Positions 1 to 12,697 of a stretch of 56,760 bases of DNA are shown here, in pieces. The position numbers and the translations under genes were made by a program. Each line of letters begins with the position of its first letter. The first letter of the stretch is position 1. This DNA comes from Ichthyophthirius multifiliis (taxonomy: Eukaryota > Ciliophora > Oligohymenophorea > Hymenostomatida), in assembly GCF_000220395.1 (NCBI RefSeq), contig NW_004086054.1:1-56760 (forward strand), read 5' to 3'. The notes under the pieces are model-generated. The model saw only the letters and a program-made list of their open reading frames with translations, had not been told where the DNA came from and did not search any database.

Positions 1-277
1 TATATATATATTTATTTTTTATTATATATAAATAAAAACAAATAAAGAATTAATAATTATATTTTTAATTTTTTATTTTTAAATATTATATTTTAATAAT
101 GTTTATATTATTAATATTTTTCCATAAATTTAATTATTAATATTTTTAAAAATATTTTATTAAATTTAATAAAAAAAATCATATTTTAAATTTTATTATA
201 AATATAATAAAAAAATTTTAGTCATTTATAACTATAATTTTTTTAAAAAAATATTAAACCATTTATATATATAATAT

Positions 278-1329
278 ATGGGTAACAATAATTCTAATGA
301 TATAACTAAATCTAAACTTTTAAAAAGAAATATTTATTCTATTATATGTCCTTAAACTGGATGTTTAGATTAAAATTAAAATAATTTAATACAAAATTAA
401 ATTAACAAAGTTAGATATTCAAGATTATTTCGTAAAGTAAACTAAACAAAAAATATAATTTAATATTTATTAAAAGAATAAAATAAAAAAAGGAAAATGC
501 GCATATAAAAAATGTTGAAAAATCATTATTATTTGTTTCGTAATATAATGATATAAGAATAGCTTATGGTGTATTTATTTTTTTATTTTTATTTTTTCAA
601 AAAATAAACAAATTAAAGTAAAATGGTAGTTATATAAGTGATTTAATTAGCGCATATTATGAAAATATTTAAAATAATAAAGATATAAATAGATAATAAA
701 ATGAAATATAAAAATCTAATATTGTTACTATAAGAAATACAGCGTTTTTTGGTTTATAATAATAATATGCAAGTGAAGAAATAATAGATTTATTTGAAAA
801 ATAATAAGAATAGAAAAATAAATATTAATAATAAAAAGATATTAAAGGAGATGTTAGGATAAATATAACTGAAATATCTAATTAAAATAAACAAGAAAGT
901 ATATAATATATAAAACCTATAGTTAATTTTGAAATTTAATAATTATAATCAAGATTCGATATAGTAAATGAATATTATAAATAAAAAAATTAATAAATAG
1001 AATAATCTTAATGTTAAGTTTCGGAATAACAAATTTATTAATAAAATAAAAATTAATTACTAATTTCAAATTAAGATTAAGAATAAGAAATTGAAATAGA
1101 AAGGATAAAGAATTTATATAAAACTTAACTATTAAATTATTAAAAACAAAGAGAGCTTTAAAAATAAATATAATAAAAAGAAGTTTTATTAGATGAGAGT
1201 TTTAATAATACAGATGATGTTATTTAAATATAAAATTTAACAAATGATTTCAATAAAAATATATAATCTTTTTTAGTCTAAGAATAATAAGTAAAATTGG
1301 ATTATTAAAATGAAATAAAAAAAAAATGA
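278..1329 (+). CDS. Uncharacterised protein with N-myristoylation motif, Q/N-rich
   Basis: With TAA/TAG read as Gln, the frame opens at MGNNNS, a consensus for N-terminal myristoylation and so for membrane anchoring. A 56-nt GT...AG intron (437-492) is required, because the frame changes across it. A second candidate intron (571-618, 48 nt, in phase) separates IAYG from NGSYISDL; if removed the protein is about 315 residues, otherwise about 331. The middle has a short ordered-looking part around TIRNTAFFGL. The rest is rich in Gln, Asn and Lys and probably coiled or disordered. It ends at TGA 1327-1329. I do not recognise a family. The gene is real on the evidence of open frame, phase-consistent intron and raised GC. 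Confidence 0.6.
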
Positions 1330-1782
1330 ATATAAATATATTATTAAAAAAAAAAAAATTAAAAAAAAAAAATAATATAAGTATAATATATATAATTAAT
1401 TTTGTTATATATAGATATTAATTTTTAAGAAAATAAAATTAAAAATATTTATGAAAATTAAAAGAAATAAAAAGTATATAAATATATATATTTTATTTAT
1501 AAAAAAAAAAATAATAATAAAAAAGTAAAAAAAAAATTAAATAAAAAATAAATAAAATAAAAAAAAAGAAATTAAATTGAAAAAAATTTTAATTAAATAA
1601 AATATATTTAAATATATTATATATATATATATATATAGTTATATATTATTAAATATATTTTTACTATATAAATTTTTATTATAAATAATTTTTTATATAT
1701 TTTCTATATGTAATTTTAATCTATTCTATTATATATAAGACTTTTTATATCTATTTTTTTATTATTTATTTAATTTATATGA
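1330..1782. other. Convergent intergenic spacer
   Basis: AT-only spacer between two genes whose 3' ends face each other. It holds A-rich runs, a TA dinucleotide tract near 1618-1637 and no open frame with coding character. Confidence 0.6.
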
Positions 1783-3188
1783 TCATTATTTTTCAATTAC
1801 GACATTTGCAACATTTAATATCTTTTTATATTTGCCTTAACTATTAATATCAATTTAATAAATAACTTATATATCCTTTGTTAAAAAATTAGATAATTTA
1901 AAATATATTACTTACTTATCTACATAAATAACATTTTTCATCTTTTGCCCATAATATTTCAGCACATTCATAACAAATTCCTTTTTTTTATATATATTTT
2001 AAATCTAATATAATTTATAAACCTCCATGCCCACAAGGCATTAATACTACATCTTATTAATTAGAAAAACAAACTAAACATTATTCTTGATCTATATTTT
2101 CTTTTTAATTTATTTATATATTATCTATATCTTATAAATTATTAACAATTTTATTTTATTCATTCGAATTTAAATAATATTTTAATTTAGATATTTCACT
2201 AGATTTATTAGGAGATATAGGAGAACTTAAAATCTAAATAAAATTTTATGATAGTTCTTCTTAATTTTTATTTTATGATATTTCTTCTGTATTTATATAT
2301 ACTTTTTTATCATGATTTTTTTAATCTTCAGTTTTACATTATTATAAATTTTATATTAACTTTTTATTATTATTCCTTTAATAAATATTGTTGTTATTTA
2401 TTGTTATTGATAATTAATCCTTTTATTAAATTTCTGCTAAATTTGATTACTTATGTACTATCTAACTTGCGCTTTTTTAATTTACCTTTACTCTTTAATC
2501 TGCTTTTTGAAAATAAGTAGAAGAGAATTAAATCTATTTTTATAATTTTTTTATAATAAAATTAATTTTTATTATATACTAAGAATTAGGGAAGGTTATT
2601 GTTTTTATTTAAATCTTGTTTTTCTAATTTTTTATTTATTTTTGGTTATTTTTAAATATTATTAGATTAATTATTTTCTAATTCAATATTTTGAATTTCT
2701 TAATTAAAAGTATTATTTTAAGAATTAAATTATCCGTTTTCATCAATAATATTATGACTTATTATATTTTCATGATTTAAGCCTGCTATGAATAACCTAA
2801 TTTTTTTAAATAAAAGTTTAATAAATATAAATAATCAAAATAATCAAAAATAATATTTTCAAGAAAAATAAGCTATAAAAAGTATAGAAAATTAAACTAA
2901 TCATTAAAATAAAGTTTTTTTTTTTTGGAAGTTATATTAAAAATATAACATTTCAATGAAAATTATTTTAGTCAAAAACATTTATTTTAGTTTAATACTA
3001 TTTGAAAAAAATTATAAATCTATATAAATTAAAAATTATAATTTTTATTGCTTCTTTTCTTAAAATAGTTTATATTTTTAATATTAATAAAAAGTATACT
3101 TTAATTATTTTTGAAATAAAATACCATAAACTACTAAAATTAAACAAATTAAACTAGTATACATAAGAGTTTCTCTAATAATACCTTA

Positions 3189-3220
<32 letters not shown>

Positions 3221-4579
3221 CTTTAACATAACGAAAATAAAATTACTTGAACTATGTGCAATAAAATATTATTTTACTGCTTAAAAAAGACAAAAATAAC
3301 AATACAAATAACCTCCTAAAATAATATTACACCAAATTATTCCTTAAACTATTTGTTTAAATAAAAAATTATTTAAATAAGTTTTTTTTGTTAAAAAAAG
3401 AAAAACCTTAAGTTTTATTATTTTTATTGCAAAGTTTTTAAGATAAAGTAAATAAAGTCAAAACTGTTATTTAAAATAAATAAAATCCCAAACTAACAAT
3501 AAAAAGCCAAGTAGGTAGAAAAACTAACTCCCATATAGATTTAACATATCCATCTAATTTTAAAAAAATAAGATAAAACTACAATACAATATATGATCTT
3601 AAAATAGCAAAAATCTTTTTATATAATTAAATTTCTTAATAAAAAAATAAAATTTTACAAATATATTATTTATTTAATAATATAAGGATTAAATTTAAAT
3701 ATAATTATTTACTATTTTCAGAAATTATTAAGTTTTAAGTTATTTTTATTTACAAACCCAAAAAATCAAATGAATTATTGGTAAATGTAAAATCCCATAA
3801 ATAAATTTAGTATTATAATATAATAAATTAATTTAAAGGAATACCAAAGAGATTTAAATACTAACAATTTCTATTAAATAAATCATAGTTTATTTTTTTT
3901 CTAATTATTCTTAACTTTTAAAATAGAAAATGCTTAAAATAAAAAAAGCACAAAAAAAAATTATTATAAATACAAGCAATATATTTTCATAAATAATTTA
4001 AATATATGTGAAAACATAAAAACAGATTTGAATTAAAAAAAAATTAATTTTATATTTCATAACTTAAATGAAAATAATGCTAGCTAATTCTAATTCAAAT
4101 TAACAAAATTATTATTAATTTTAATATTAAAAATTCTCTATATTTTATTAACTTTCACTAAATGCATTTTATTATTATTATATTTATACATTATCTTTAA
4201 TCTAAATTACATTATTTTATTATGATTAATTATTCGATATAATATGATCATTTTTTTATTAATATTCTTCTTCAATTATATTTTAAAGTTAAAATAAATT
4301 TTATTCTATATTATTTACATTTTTTTCAAGGTTTATATTATAATGATCATTTATCTACTCTTTATCAGCAAAACATATTAATCTTCTATTAGTTGTAGTA
4401 CCATCTTAATGTCTACTTGTTATTTAATCATTTAATTATTTTTTTTAATTCTAATAATAACTATTTAATGAACATGTGTTATTTAAACTTTTATCTTATA
4501 ACATATTTAATAGATTTTTAAAATTATCTATATGTTTTGATTATTCTTTAATATTTTTTTATTAAAATTAATTTTACAT
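1783..4579 (-). CDS. Multi-pass membrane protein with C-terminal C3HC4 RING finger
   Basis: The C-terminus, spliced over two short introns, reads CLVCF...MPCGHGG-ICYECA...CYLCRQ. This is a C3HC4 RING finger, a probable E3 ubiquitin ligase module facing the cytosol. N-terminal to it lies a Ser/Gln-rich linker (near 2170-2750) with a 46-nt intron. Before that come several hydrophobic segments (near 3100-4060) with Tyr/Phe-rich loops. A Q/N-rich start follows from the ATG at 4579. This architecture (Q-rich head, many membrane spans, tail RING) is a family familiar from Tetrahymena and Ichthyophthirius. At least five introns are supported by frame changes. The join between the last membrane segment and the linker (about 2770-2900) could not be resolved; an intron or a base error sits there. 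Stop is TGA at 1783-1785. The start could lie upstream of the (TTA)n tract. Confidence 0.75.
3192..3220. repeat. TA dinucleotide repeat
   Basis: An uninterrupted TA tract inside an intron of the RING membrane protein gene. Confidence 0.9.
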
Positions 4580-4589
4580 ATATGTATTA

Positions 4590-4675
4590 TTATTATTTTT
4601 ATTATTATTATTATTATTATTATTTTATTTATTATATTATTATTATTATTATTATTATTTTATTATTTACTCCAA
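4590..4675. repeat. TTA trinucleotide tract
   Basis: Imperfect TTA repeats directly upstream of the proposed RING-protein start. If translated they would give poly-Asn or poly-Gln, so the tract is either 5' leader or an N-terminal homopolymer extension. Confidence 0.75.
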
Positions 4676-4679
4676 TTAA

Positions 4680-5870
4680 TTTATTTTATTATTTTCTCAT
4701 TACTTTTTATATTTTTTTTACTATATTAGTTTATTTAATTTAATGCTTATATTTTCATTTTCTATTATTTTTTGCTTAAACTTATTTTATATTTTTCAGT
4801 AAATTAAATTAATTTATTTTATTATTTATCTCTGGATTTTTATAAAATATTCATTAAAAAAAATATTATTTAATATTGTTCAAATATAAATAATTAGTTT
4901 TTTCTTTTAAATTTTTATTAATATTTCTTTTAAAAAAAAATCATTTATGAATAAATATTTTATATATATATTTTATTAACAAAAAATATAGGTTTAATTT
5001 TTATTTACACCTATCTTAAATTAGTTATTAACAAAAAATATATGTTTAATCTTTATTTACATAAAATTAAATTAATTTACTTGTATTTTTACAATTTTTT
5101 TTTTGATTATTTTAATCTTTTGTTATTTTTAAATTTTGCATTTAGAAAAAATATGTTTTTAAAAAATAAAATCAATAAAATAATATCTTATTAACAGAAG
5201 ATTGTGTTTTTAATCTATAATTATTAAAGAGACTTGATTAATTTAACTATTTTAAATTTTATATATTCAAAATAAATAATATAAATTAAGCCTCAATATA
5301 TATGCAATTCCAAAAGTAAATAAAATAATTAATTAATTTAATAAAAACAAATTAGTTTAACTTCATAAAATAAAAATTTGGTTAGGACCACTATATAAAT
5401 CTGTGAAAATATACATAATTTTACATTACAAAAATTATAATCAATTTAACATATGATTATATTTTATATAAATATTAGTATTTATATTTTTTGATTTTCT
5501 ATATAAAATTGTTTTAGACAGTTATTATTTTTTAATTAAATCATTAATTTCTATTATTTTAAAAATTAATATTAATATAAATTATTTTATTAAAAAACTA
5601 AATAAATAAATAAATATATTTAAATAATTTAATTTGATTTAAAATAATAAGTTTAAAATCATATCTTAAATACATTTTATCTAATTTATCAAAATATTAG
5701 AATCTAAAATTTCATTAATAATGTATATTTATAATATAAACTTTTTCAAATTAATAAAAAAAATCGTTTTTTAAAGTTTTTAGAAAACTTAAAATATTAT
5801 CAAAAAAACTTAAAAAAAAAATAGAATAAGAAATAAATAACAGTATTTTTATATTTATTGATATTGATTT
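4680..5870. other. Intergenic region between divergent genes
   Basis: AT-rich sequence between the divergent RING and LEA-like genes. A short direct duplication is visible: the phrase ATTAACAAAAAATATA followed by GGTTTAAT or TGTTTAAT occurs near 4974 and 5028. I see no convincing coding frame. The frame in front of 5876 is open, but its composition is not coding-like. Confidence 0.5.
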
Positions 5871-5875
5871 TATAA

Positions 5876-7387
5876 ATGAAAAATTCGAACTAAAATATAT
5901 AAAATCAACCACATAAAAAACATTTAATAAAAACAAACGAAAACTAATAATAAAATAATTTATCAAAAATACATGATGATGATATCTAAGGTTAAATTAA
6001 ATACGAAGAAGAAAAAAAAAAACGTGAAAAAACTGCAATTTCAGAAAATTTAGGAAACGCAGTAACAGCAACAGGTGAAACAATAGCAAATGCAAGCACA
6101 AATATAACAGAAGGTGCAAAATCGACATCTAAAAATATAGAAACTTCGAAAGATACAGTAGTAGCATCAGGCGAATCAGTTGGAGAAGCGGCATAAAAAG
6201 TAAGAGAAGCAGGTGAAAATTTAGGAAAAGGAGCAGAAAAAATAACTGAAAATCTCTCAAAAGCTGCAGAAGGTGCAACTCATAAAGCAGATGAATATAA
6301 AGATAAAATTTTGGATTTAGACGGGGAAGATGGGGAAAATTAAGATGAAAAATTTTAAGATGGAGAATTTTAAGACGGAGAATTTTATGATGGCTAAAAT
6401 TATTAATATGGAGATGGAGAAGATTATTAAATTGGAAATGTTGATAATAATGGAGAAGTTTATTCTGACGATTAAAATTAAGAAGAAGATGGAGATAATT
6501 AGGAACAAGATTAATAAAAAGATAGAGTAAATTAAGATGAAAAAAATGTATAAAATTAATAGGAGGGAAAAAAAAAAGAAAATAAGGTAGAAGAAGAAAA
6601 ATAAGATATAAATGAAAAAGAAAGAGAAGATAAAGAATAATTAAATGAAAATTAATTAGAATAAAATCAAGAATAATAGGAATAATAGGAATAATAGGAA
6701 TAATAGGAATAATAGGAATAATAAGAATAATAAGAATAATAGGAATAAAAGGTATAATAAGTAAAATAGGAATAAAAGGAATAATAGGAATAAAAGGAAT
6801 AATAAGAAAAATAGGAATAAAAAGAATAATAGGAATAATAAGAAAGAAAATAAAAATAAGAATATTAAGAAAAATAAGATAAATAAGAAAAATAAGAAAA
6901 ATAAGAAAAATAAGGAAAATAAGAATAATAGAAATAATAAGAAAAACAAAAAGTTAAAGAAACAACATAAAATTAATAAATAAAAGAAAGGATAAAATAA
7001 AAAGATTAAAAACAAAAAGAATACAAACCATAAAAATAAAAACCAGAAGAATAAAAGCTAGTATAATAAAGAAAAGAAGAAACATACAAAGAAGATGAAT
7101 AAAAATAAAAATAAGAAGAAAATTTAAAACTATAATAAAATAAAAAAGCTTAGATAAAAAAACAAGTATAAGATTTAAAAAAATAAGAAGAACAAAAAAA
7201 TAAAAAAAAGTATTAATAAATAAAATTAGTTGAAAATGAATAGATTAAAAAAATAAATAATAAAATATAAAATAAGAACAAATTAAATATAAAAATAAAA
7301 TATAATTAAAAAATAATAAAAAAAAAATTAATAAGATAGAAGTATTATAAAAAATAAGATTTTAGTAAAATTATATATATATAAATA

Positions 7388-7456
<69 letters not shown>

Positions 7457-7582
7457 TCTAATTTTCTTTATTTTTTTTAATAAATAGTTGATTAATAAAA
7501 TTAGATAAAATAAAATTTGCATTTAATTTAGTTAGATGAATAATAATAAATTGATTTACATTTGGTTAATTATTTTATCTGA
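5876..7582 (+). CDS. LEA-like amphipathic repeat protein with acidic and Glu-Gln-Gln repeat tail
   Basis: From about 5972 to 6300 the product is Ala/Gly/Thr/Glu-rich with a rough 11-residue periodicity (segments such as ENLGNAVTATGETIANAST and AGENLGKGAEKITENL). This resembles LEA group 3 or apolipoprotein-type amphipathic helices. Next comes an acidic stretch with repeated DGEF units, then a long run of EQQ units encoded by a 9-nt tandem GAATAATAG, then a Lys/Gln-rich tail. Many DNA repeats use TAA and TAG, so the gene is invisible under the standard code. The ATG at 5876 is the nearest in-frame Met and is uncertain. The first in-frame TGA is 7580-7582, but coding character fades near 7372 where TA and TTTA repeats begin, so a late intron or a shorter end is possible. 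Function unknown; desiccation or stress protection is only suggested by composition. Confidence 0.6.
6668..6990 (+). repeat. 9-nt coding minisatellite encoding Glu-Gln-Gln
   Basis: Tandem GAATAATAG units, near-perfect from about 6670 to 6720, then diverging to KEQ, KQEQ and EKQ variants. The alternation of TAA and TAG for Gln is kept from unit to unit, which points to recent slippage expansion. Confidence 0.9.
7373..7457. repeat. TA and TTTA simple repeats
   Basis: A TA-rich tract followed by about eleven TTTA units, at the uncertain 3' end of the LEA-like gene. Confidence 0.85.
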
Positions 7583-7912
7583 TTTTATTTAATATTTTAA
7601 AAGCATAATAAATGTATTTAAAATATTTATATAGTTATTATATACTATTAATTAAATTAAATTAAAACTTTAATAATATTTATATTACACCAATTCTATT
7701 AATTTTTTTTGTTTAAAAAAAAAAAATTGTACATTAAATATATAAATAAATATATTTTATTGCTTTATAGAACAAATTTGATTTTTTAAATTTAAAATAG
7801 TATTTATTTAAATGAGTAATACTATTATTTTTTCTATATTATTATGATATTTTATTTTATAATAATAATAATATTTAAATAAAATCAAAATAATATTTTA
7901 TTTTTATTTTTT

Positions 7913-8403
7913 TCATTTTTGCATTTCTTTATTAACTTTTTAAGATATTTCAACTAAATTTTTAATTACACCTTATTTAATAATAAATAAATAAAATAAT
8001 ATTAAATAAATAAATTAAATATACTTTCAATTTCAGATTCAGAATTATTAGCAACTAATGCTTTTTTTCGATTCCATATTCTTATAATAATAAATATTTA
8101 AATAAATATTAGAATTAGTTTTAAAATATTTAATTTTTTTTTATATTTAATTACAATATCTTGCAATTACATACGGATCAGATTCTTCACATTCTCTTAT
8201 AATAATAGGGAAATTAGGGTTGCTATTTTTTAAATTCCAATAATTATGATGAACATAATTTCTATTTAATTTATATTATTTTAAAATATATGATATGCAC
8301 TTAATAATTATTACCTAACCCCTTCTGATCTTTATGAATTTTAACAAAAAACAAATCTTAATTCTCTTAAATTAGAAGACAATAACTTTTACCAAGCACT
8401 CAT
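7913..8403 (-). CDS. NDUFA2: NADH dehydrogenase 1 alpha subcomplex subunit 2 (complex I B8)
   Basis: Four exons (8403-8315, 8261-8155, 8080-8025, 7971-7913) separated by introns of 53, 74 and 53 nt. Together they encode about 103 residues that match the L51/S25/CI-B8 thioredoxin-like domain. Diagnostic blocks are RELRFVFCQ, SEGVRNYV, NPNFPIIIRECEESDP and ARYQYGIEKK, at the spacing of animal NDUFA2. The protein is an accessory subunit of the mitochondrial complex I matrix arm. Exon 3 reads through correctly only if the 7-A run (plus-strand T7 at 8062-8068) had eight bases; as given, the sequence is one base short. Start ATG at 8403 gives MSAWQKLL, which is plausible for the family. Stop is TGA 7913-7915. 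Confidence 0.9.
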
Positions 8404-9299
8404 TTATTTTTTTATAATTATTAAAATTATTTTTTACTTAGAAAAAAACTTGATAAAATTATATTAAAATTTATTTATAATGCAAATATTATAATAAACA
8501 ATATTGAAAAAATTAGAAGAAATATAAAAAATAAATTCTTTTTGAAGATAATAGATATAAGCAAAAAAAAACTAAATTATTATATATTTATGTATAACTA
8601 AATTATTTAAATATTAAAAATTAAAATATAAATATATATGTTTAAAATAAAAAATTTTTATAAAAAGATATAGATTTAAAAAAATATATTGCATAATAAA
8701 AAAATAGATTTTATTTGCCTAATTGATAGTATTAAAAAATTAAAAAAAAAGAATTTTTATAATTATAAATTATTAAATAAACATGACCAATTTTAATTTA
8801 AAATAAAATTATATATATGTATATATATATAAATAAATGTATATATTTATATATATATATTAATAATATATTAATATATTATTATATTAATTTATTAATA
8901 TATTTATTTCATTTATATTTATATATCTATATATATATATATTTATTTTTATTTTTTAATCTAATATTGAAATTATAATTATTTAAAATTTTTTTTTTTT
9001 TTTTTGATATATTTTTTTTTTTTTTTATACATATTTTTATTAATTTTACATTTCTAATTATTTTTATTTTTTCTTCTTTTTTTTTTATTATTTACATTAC
9101 ATTTCTACAATTTTATAATTTTTTATTTATTATAATAGCTGTATATTTTTCTATTTTTAATCTAATGAATTACATTTTATATAAATACAAATTTATAAAA
9201 GAAAATTTTTTTTTCTTTTTATTTTTATTTTTTTTTCATTTTTATTTGCTTTTTTTATATTTTAATTTGAAATTACCGCCCTCTTTTTTTTTATGAGTA
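8404..9299. other. Low-complexity intergenic region
   Basis: A-, T- and TA-rich spacer with two T15-class homopolymers near 8990-9027 and 9060-9090. An isolated GC cluster, ACCGCCCTC at about 9276-9284, is unusual for this composition. No gene could be supported. Confidence 0.5.
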
Positions 9300-10020
9300 T
9301 ATATATATATAAATATAAAAAATATTTTTTTAATTATATATATAATTATATATTTATATATTAATTATTTTTTATTTGTATTTATTAACAATAATTATCT
9401 TTTTAATATATAGATTTTTAATTAAATTTTTAGTTTTTAATTTAAGTTTATATCAACTTTTTTAATAATTTATGTCTTAATTTGGAAAACTATTATTTGC
9501 TTATTTTTTATCTTAAAACAGTTTATTTAATATTTTTATTTAAGGAAGTCTTTATAAGAAGTTTCTTCCTTATTTTATTTTCTTAATTTCTTATTATTAT
9601 TAATTAACTAATGATATATCTTCATTATCATTAAATTGATTTATATAAATATTGTTTTTTTTTTTTCGACTATTTTTTCAGTATATTAATATAAATAGTT
9701 TTTATCTACTTTGGATTCACTTTTCACCAATTTCCTATTTTTAAAAAATTATATTTCAATATAAAAATTAATATCTAATAATTATTTTACTTCTTAGTAG
9801 GAATTATATTCATATTTATAATAGGAAACTTTAAATCATTATTTTAAAATGTAAATTCGAATTAATTGATTAATTCACTTTATTTTTGATTTCTTGTGTT
9901 TATACTTGATGAAGAGTTTAAATTTTTTATATAATTAATGTTTTTTTAGTTCATTTAATTTTTAACTTTGATTTATTTTATATTTTATCTTTAAAAACGT
10001 CCAGTTTCTAATAAATTCAT
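9300..10020 (-). CDS. Uncharacterised Gln/Asn/Lys-rich protein
   Basis: The frame opens at MNLLETGRFQRQN (ATG 10020) and continues through two introns whose phases agree. One follows IIPTKK; the other, 40 nt, follows VKSESK. It then reads into NNIYINQFNDNEDISL and a long Gln/Lys-rich stretch. TGA codons in the unspliced frames disappear on splicing, which supports the model. The 3' end is not defined: coding character fades into TA-rich sequence near 9300-9400 and no in-frame TGA is met soon after. No domain was recognised. Confidence 0.5.
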
Positions 10021-10281
10021 TATTAATGTTTTTGTTTTTATACAAATAATATATATTAATCTTTTAAGACTTATATTGAATTTATGTCTTAAAAAAATAT
10101 ATATTTATCATTCTATTTTAACTTTTAACATAAAATAGTCTATATAATTTATTATATAATAAAATAAGTATTCAATAAATAATAATTTTATTTTTAATGA
10201 AATTCTATATAAATATTTATTATTTTAATATTATTATATTTATATATAATAAATCTTTTAATATTTTCTTAAATTAATATA

Positions 10282-11265
10282 TCAATCTTTTTTATGTTTT
10301 TTTGTTAAAAATCTTAAGAAAGGAGGAAGAAGAGCAACAAAAGCAATTCCCATTAACTTTTATTTTTAATTTTTTTTTTAATTTTTTTTAATTTAAATAA
10401 CCATATAATATGTTTATGGTTTAAATATTTCATCCTTAGATTTGAAAGTGCTAATAATTTATCCTGCTTCGCAGGTTAAAAAATTCCAAGAAATTAATCC
10501 TATAGCAATACTTCCAATAAAATAATGAGGAGGAATTTATAAATGAGGGAAACTTATATTCATTGCCCAATTAGGAGATCCTGGAAAAAATCTTGTTGAA
10601 AGCATATAAAAGAAAAGATCTTTTTTATGTTCTTCTACTTTTTATCTTATCATATTTAGATGTTTTAAAGTTTCTTTTCAATTATTTCCCCGGCAAAGTA
10701 TTTAGAAATATTAAAACAAATAAATGCTCCTAATGTATTGCACTTTTTATATAATTATTTTAATTTAAATATTATATATTAATACTCATTATATATATTT
10801 ATTAAATACTGCTAGACAAACAGGAAAACCAACTTATATCCCAAATAATGCTCCTCCTAATAAATTAAAAACAAATGTTCCAGGAATACACCATGTCTAT
10901 AAGCTTTTTTTGTTTATCGTTTTTTTTTTTTTTTTTAAAGAATAGCATTATTTAAAAAATAATTATATTTGTCGTTTACAATAAAAAATTTGAAGCGACG
11001 AATAAGAGTAAAATATAGTAATTCTAATCTAAATTGCTTGACATTATTTTTGAAAATATTTATGCTTTTTCAAAAGACGTAGGAAATCCTACATTTTTAA
11101 ATCTTTTTATATTGTTTTTTTTTTATGTTATTTAAATAAATTTAATATTAACTCTGGAATAACAGAATTTAAATAAAAAAGAACTCCTATTTGAATTCCT
11201 AACCATGCCAGGAAAATAACAGGAATAAATTTCCAACTATATTTTTTAATTGTTTATTATTTCAT
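10282..11265 (-). CDS. TMEM41-like VTT-domain membrane protein (lipid scramblase family)
   Basis: Spliced product of about 260 residues aligns along its length with TMEM41A/B. Landmarks are FLQTWCIPGTFVFNLLGGA, the loop CNTLGAFICFNISKYFAG, STRFFPGSPNWAMNISFP, a hydrophobic hairpin ending FLTCEAGQ, and a final helix FVALLPPFL followed by Lys. VTT/DedA proteins of this group act as ER phospholipid scramblases in autophagy and lipid mobilisation; that role is inferred from the family. Four introns are phase-consistent, including one giving FLFLQTW and one giving CLACNTLGA. Between GEIIEKK and KVEEHKKDL the frame breaks by one base (10650-10690, with in-frame TGA at 10650-10652). Both sides are conserved, so one base appears to be missing. 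Start ATG 11265, stop TGA 10282-10284. Confidence 0.88.
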
Positions 11266-11587
11266 TTTTTTAGGTTATTTTATATTATAAAAAATAGTTT
11301 AAAAATAAATATTTTTAAAATAAGTAAATCAATTATATAATCGATATTAAGTTTTATTTAGCTTATTTAATTTGATATTTTAATTTTAACTTGAAATTTT
11401 AATAATTTCTTCATTGTTATTTCATAAAGAACTTATTAAAATGTTAATTAAATTAAAAATAAATTTCTAAATATGTTAAGTAAATAAAAAATTTAAAAAT
11501 ATAAATAGATAAAATTTAGAAGATTATTTAAATTTAATTAAAATTTAATAAAATTCGTGATTAATAATCAAACTAAATTGTAAAATA

Positions 11588-12132
11588 ATGACGAAGGAAG
11601 TTAAATAATAGAAATATAAAATGAAAGTAATGAAGAATTTAACTAAATATGAAAACACACACTACAATAATTACGAAAGTATAGAAAAAGCTATAAAAAA
11701 TTACAAAAAGACGAATATTCATATTAGCTTAATTATCTTTTTAAATACATATTATAGATAAATTTCTAAAAGTTATTTTATTCATTTATATAAAAAATAA
11801 GCACAATACCATTTTTTCAACAATTTGCAAGATTAAATTATTAAATACTGTAAGGATTATAATTACTTTTTAATATTTATATTCAAATATAAATTAACAA
11901 TAAATTATAAATAAAATCGATTATAGAATGATAATAACAATTAATAGAGTATTATTTATTTCTTTTATAATAAAATTATATATATAAACTTTATTAAATT
12001 AAAATTGAAGTGTGTTTAAATACAAATAATTTAAAATAACTGATTGATAAATATTTAGATTATGTATTAAAAATCTAATAACCATTATATGTTAATAAAT
12101 ATTAAAAAACTAAGTCTTATAGATAATGCTGA
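11588..12132 (+). CDS. Small multi-exon gene, unknown product
   Basis: MTKEVKQQKYKMK is joined by a 53-nt intron (11627-11679) to an exon rich in Lys, Tyr and Phe (SYKKLQKDEYSYQLNYL, STIPFFQQFARLNYQ). That reading stops at TGA 11929-11931. A canonical GTAAGG donor lies just before it, and another coding-looking stretch (ending KYQKTKSYRQC at TGA 12130-12132) follows, so the true gene may continue by splicing. LYR-like spacing is hinted at but not convincing. Exon structure beyond 11850 is unresolved. Confidence 0.35.
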
Positions 12133-12697
12133 TTAAGATAGTAAGTATTGCTATTATTACTGTTTAATGTGGTTTATTTTGTATTTTTTTTGAAAAAAAT
12201 ATATAAAAAAATGACGAAATCCTTTTGTTTTACATTTTTTTATAGATAGTGTGTTTTTAAAAAAAATTCTATAAAAATTAAAAAAAAAGCTGTTAAAAAA
12301 TAATATTTTAAAATTTAATAAATTGTAAGTAAATAAATAAATGAATATGCATTTAAGAAAATAAATATTACAATGATTTAGAAAATATATAATTAAAAAA
12401 TAAAAAAAATTAAACTTTTGAAGAAAAATTAATATTATCTACATTATGTATAATTAAATTTATAAACATAATATATTTTTAATTATTAAACTTAAAAAAA
12501 AGTTTTATCAATATTTTTAAAAATAATTTATTATCTTTTTATTAGTATAAAATTTAATTATTTATTTTTTTATATTTACTTAAAATGTTTTATATGTGAC
12601 CAATTAAATTTTTAATCATTAATTATTTTAGACTAATTATATTATATATTAATTTTATTTTTAATTTTTATTTTACTTATAAGTTAAAATAATAATA

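Noticed and set aside
6656-7015. 119-residue Leu/Phe-rich minus-strand ORF under the standard code
   Set aside because: It is the exact shadow of the plus-strand EQQ minisatellite; the plus frame continues far beyond it on both sides.
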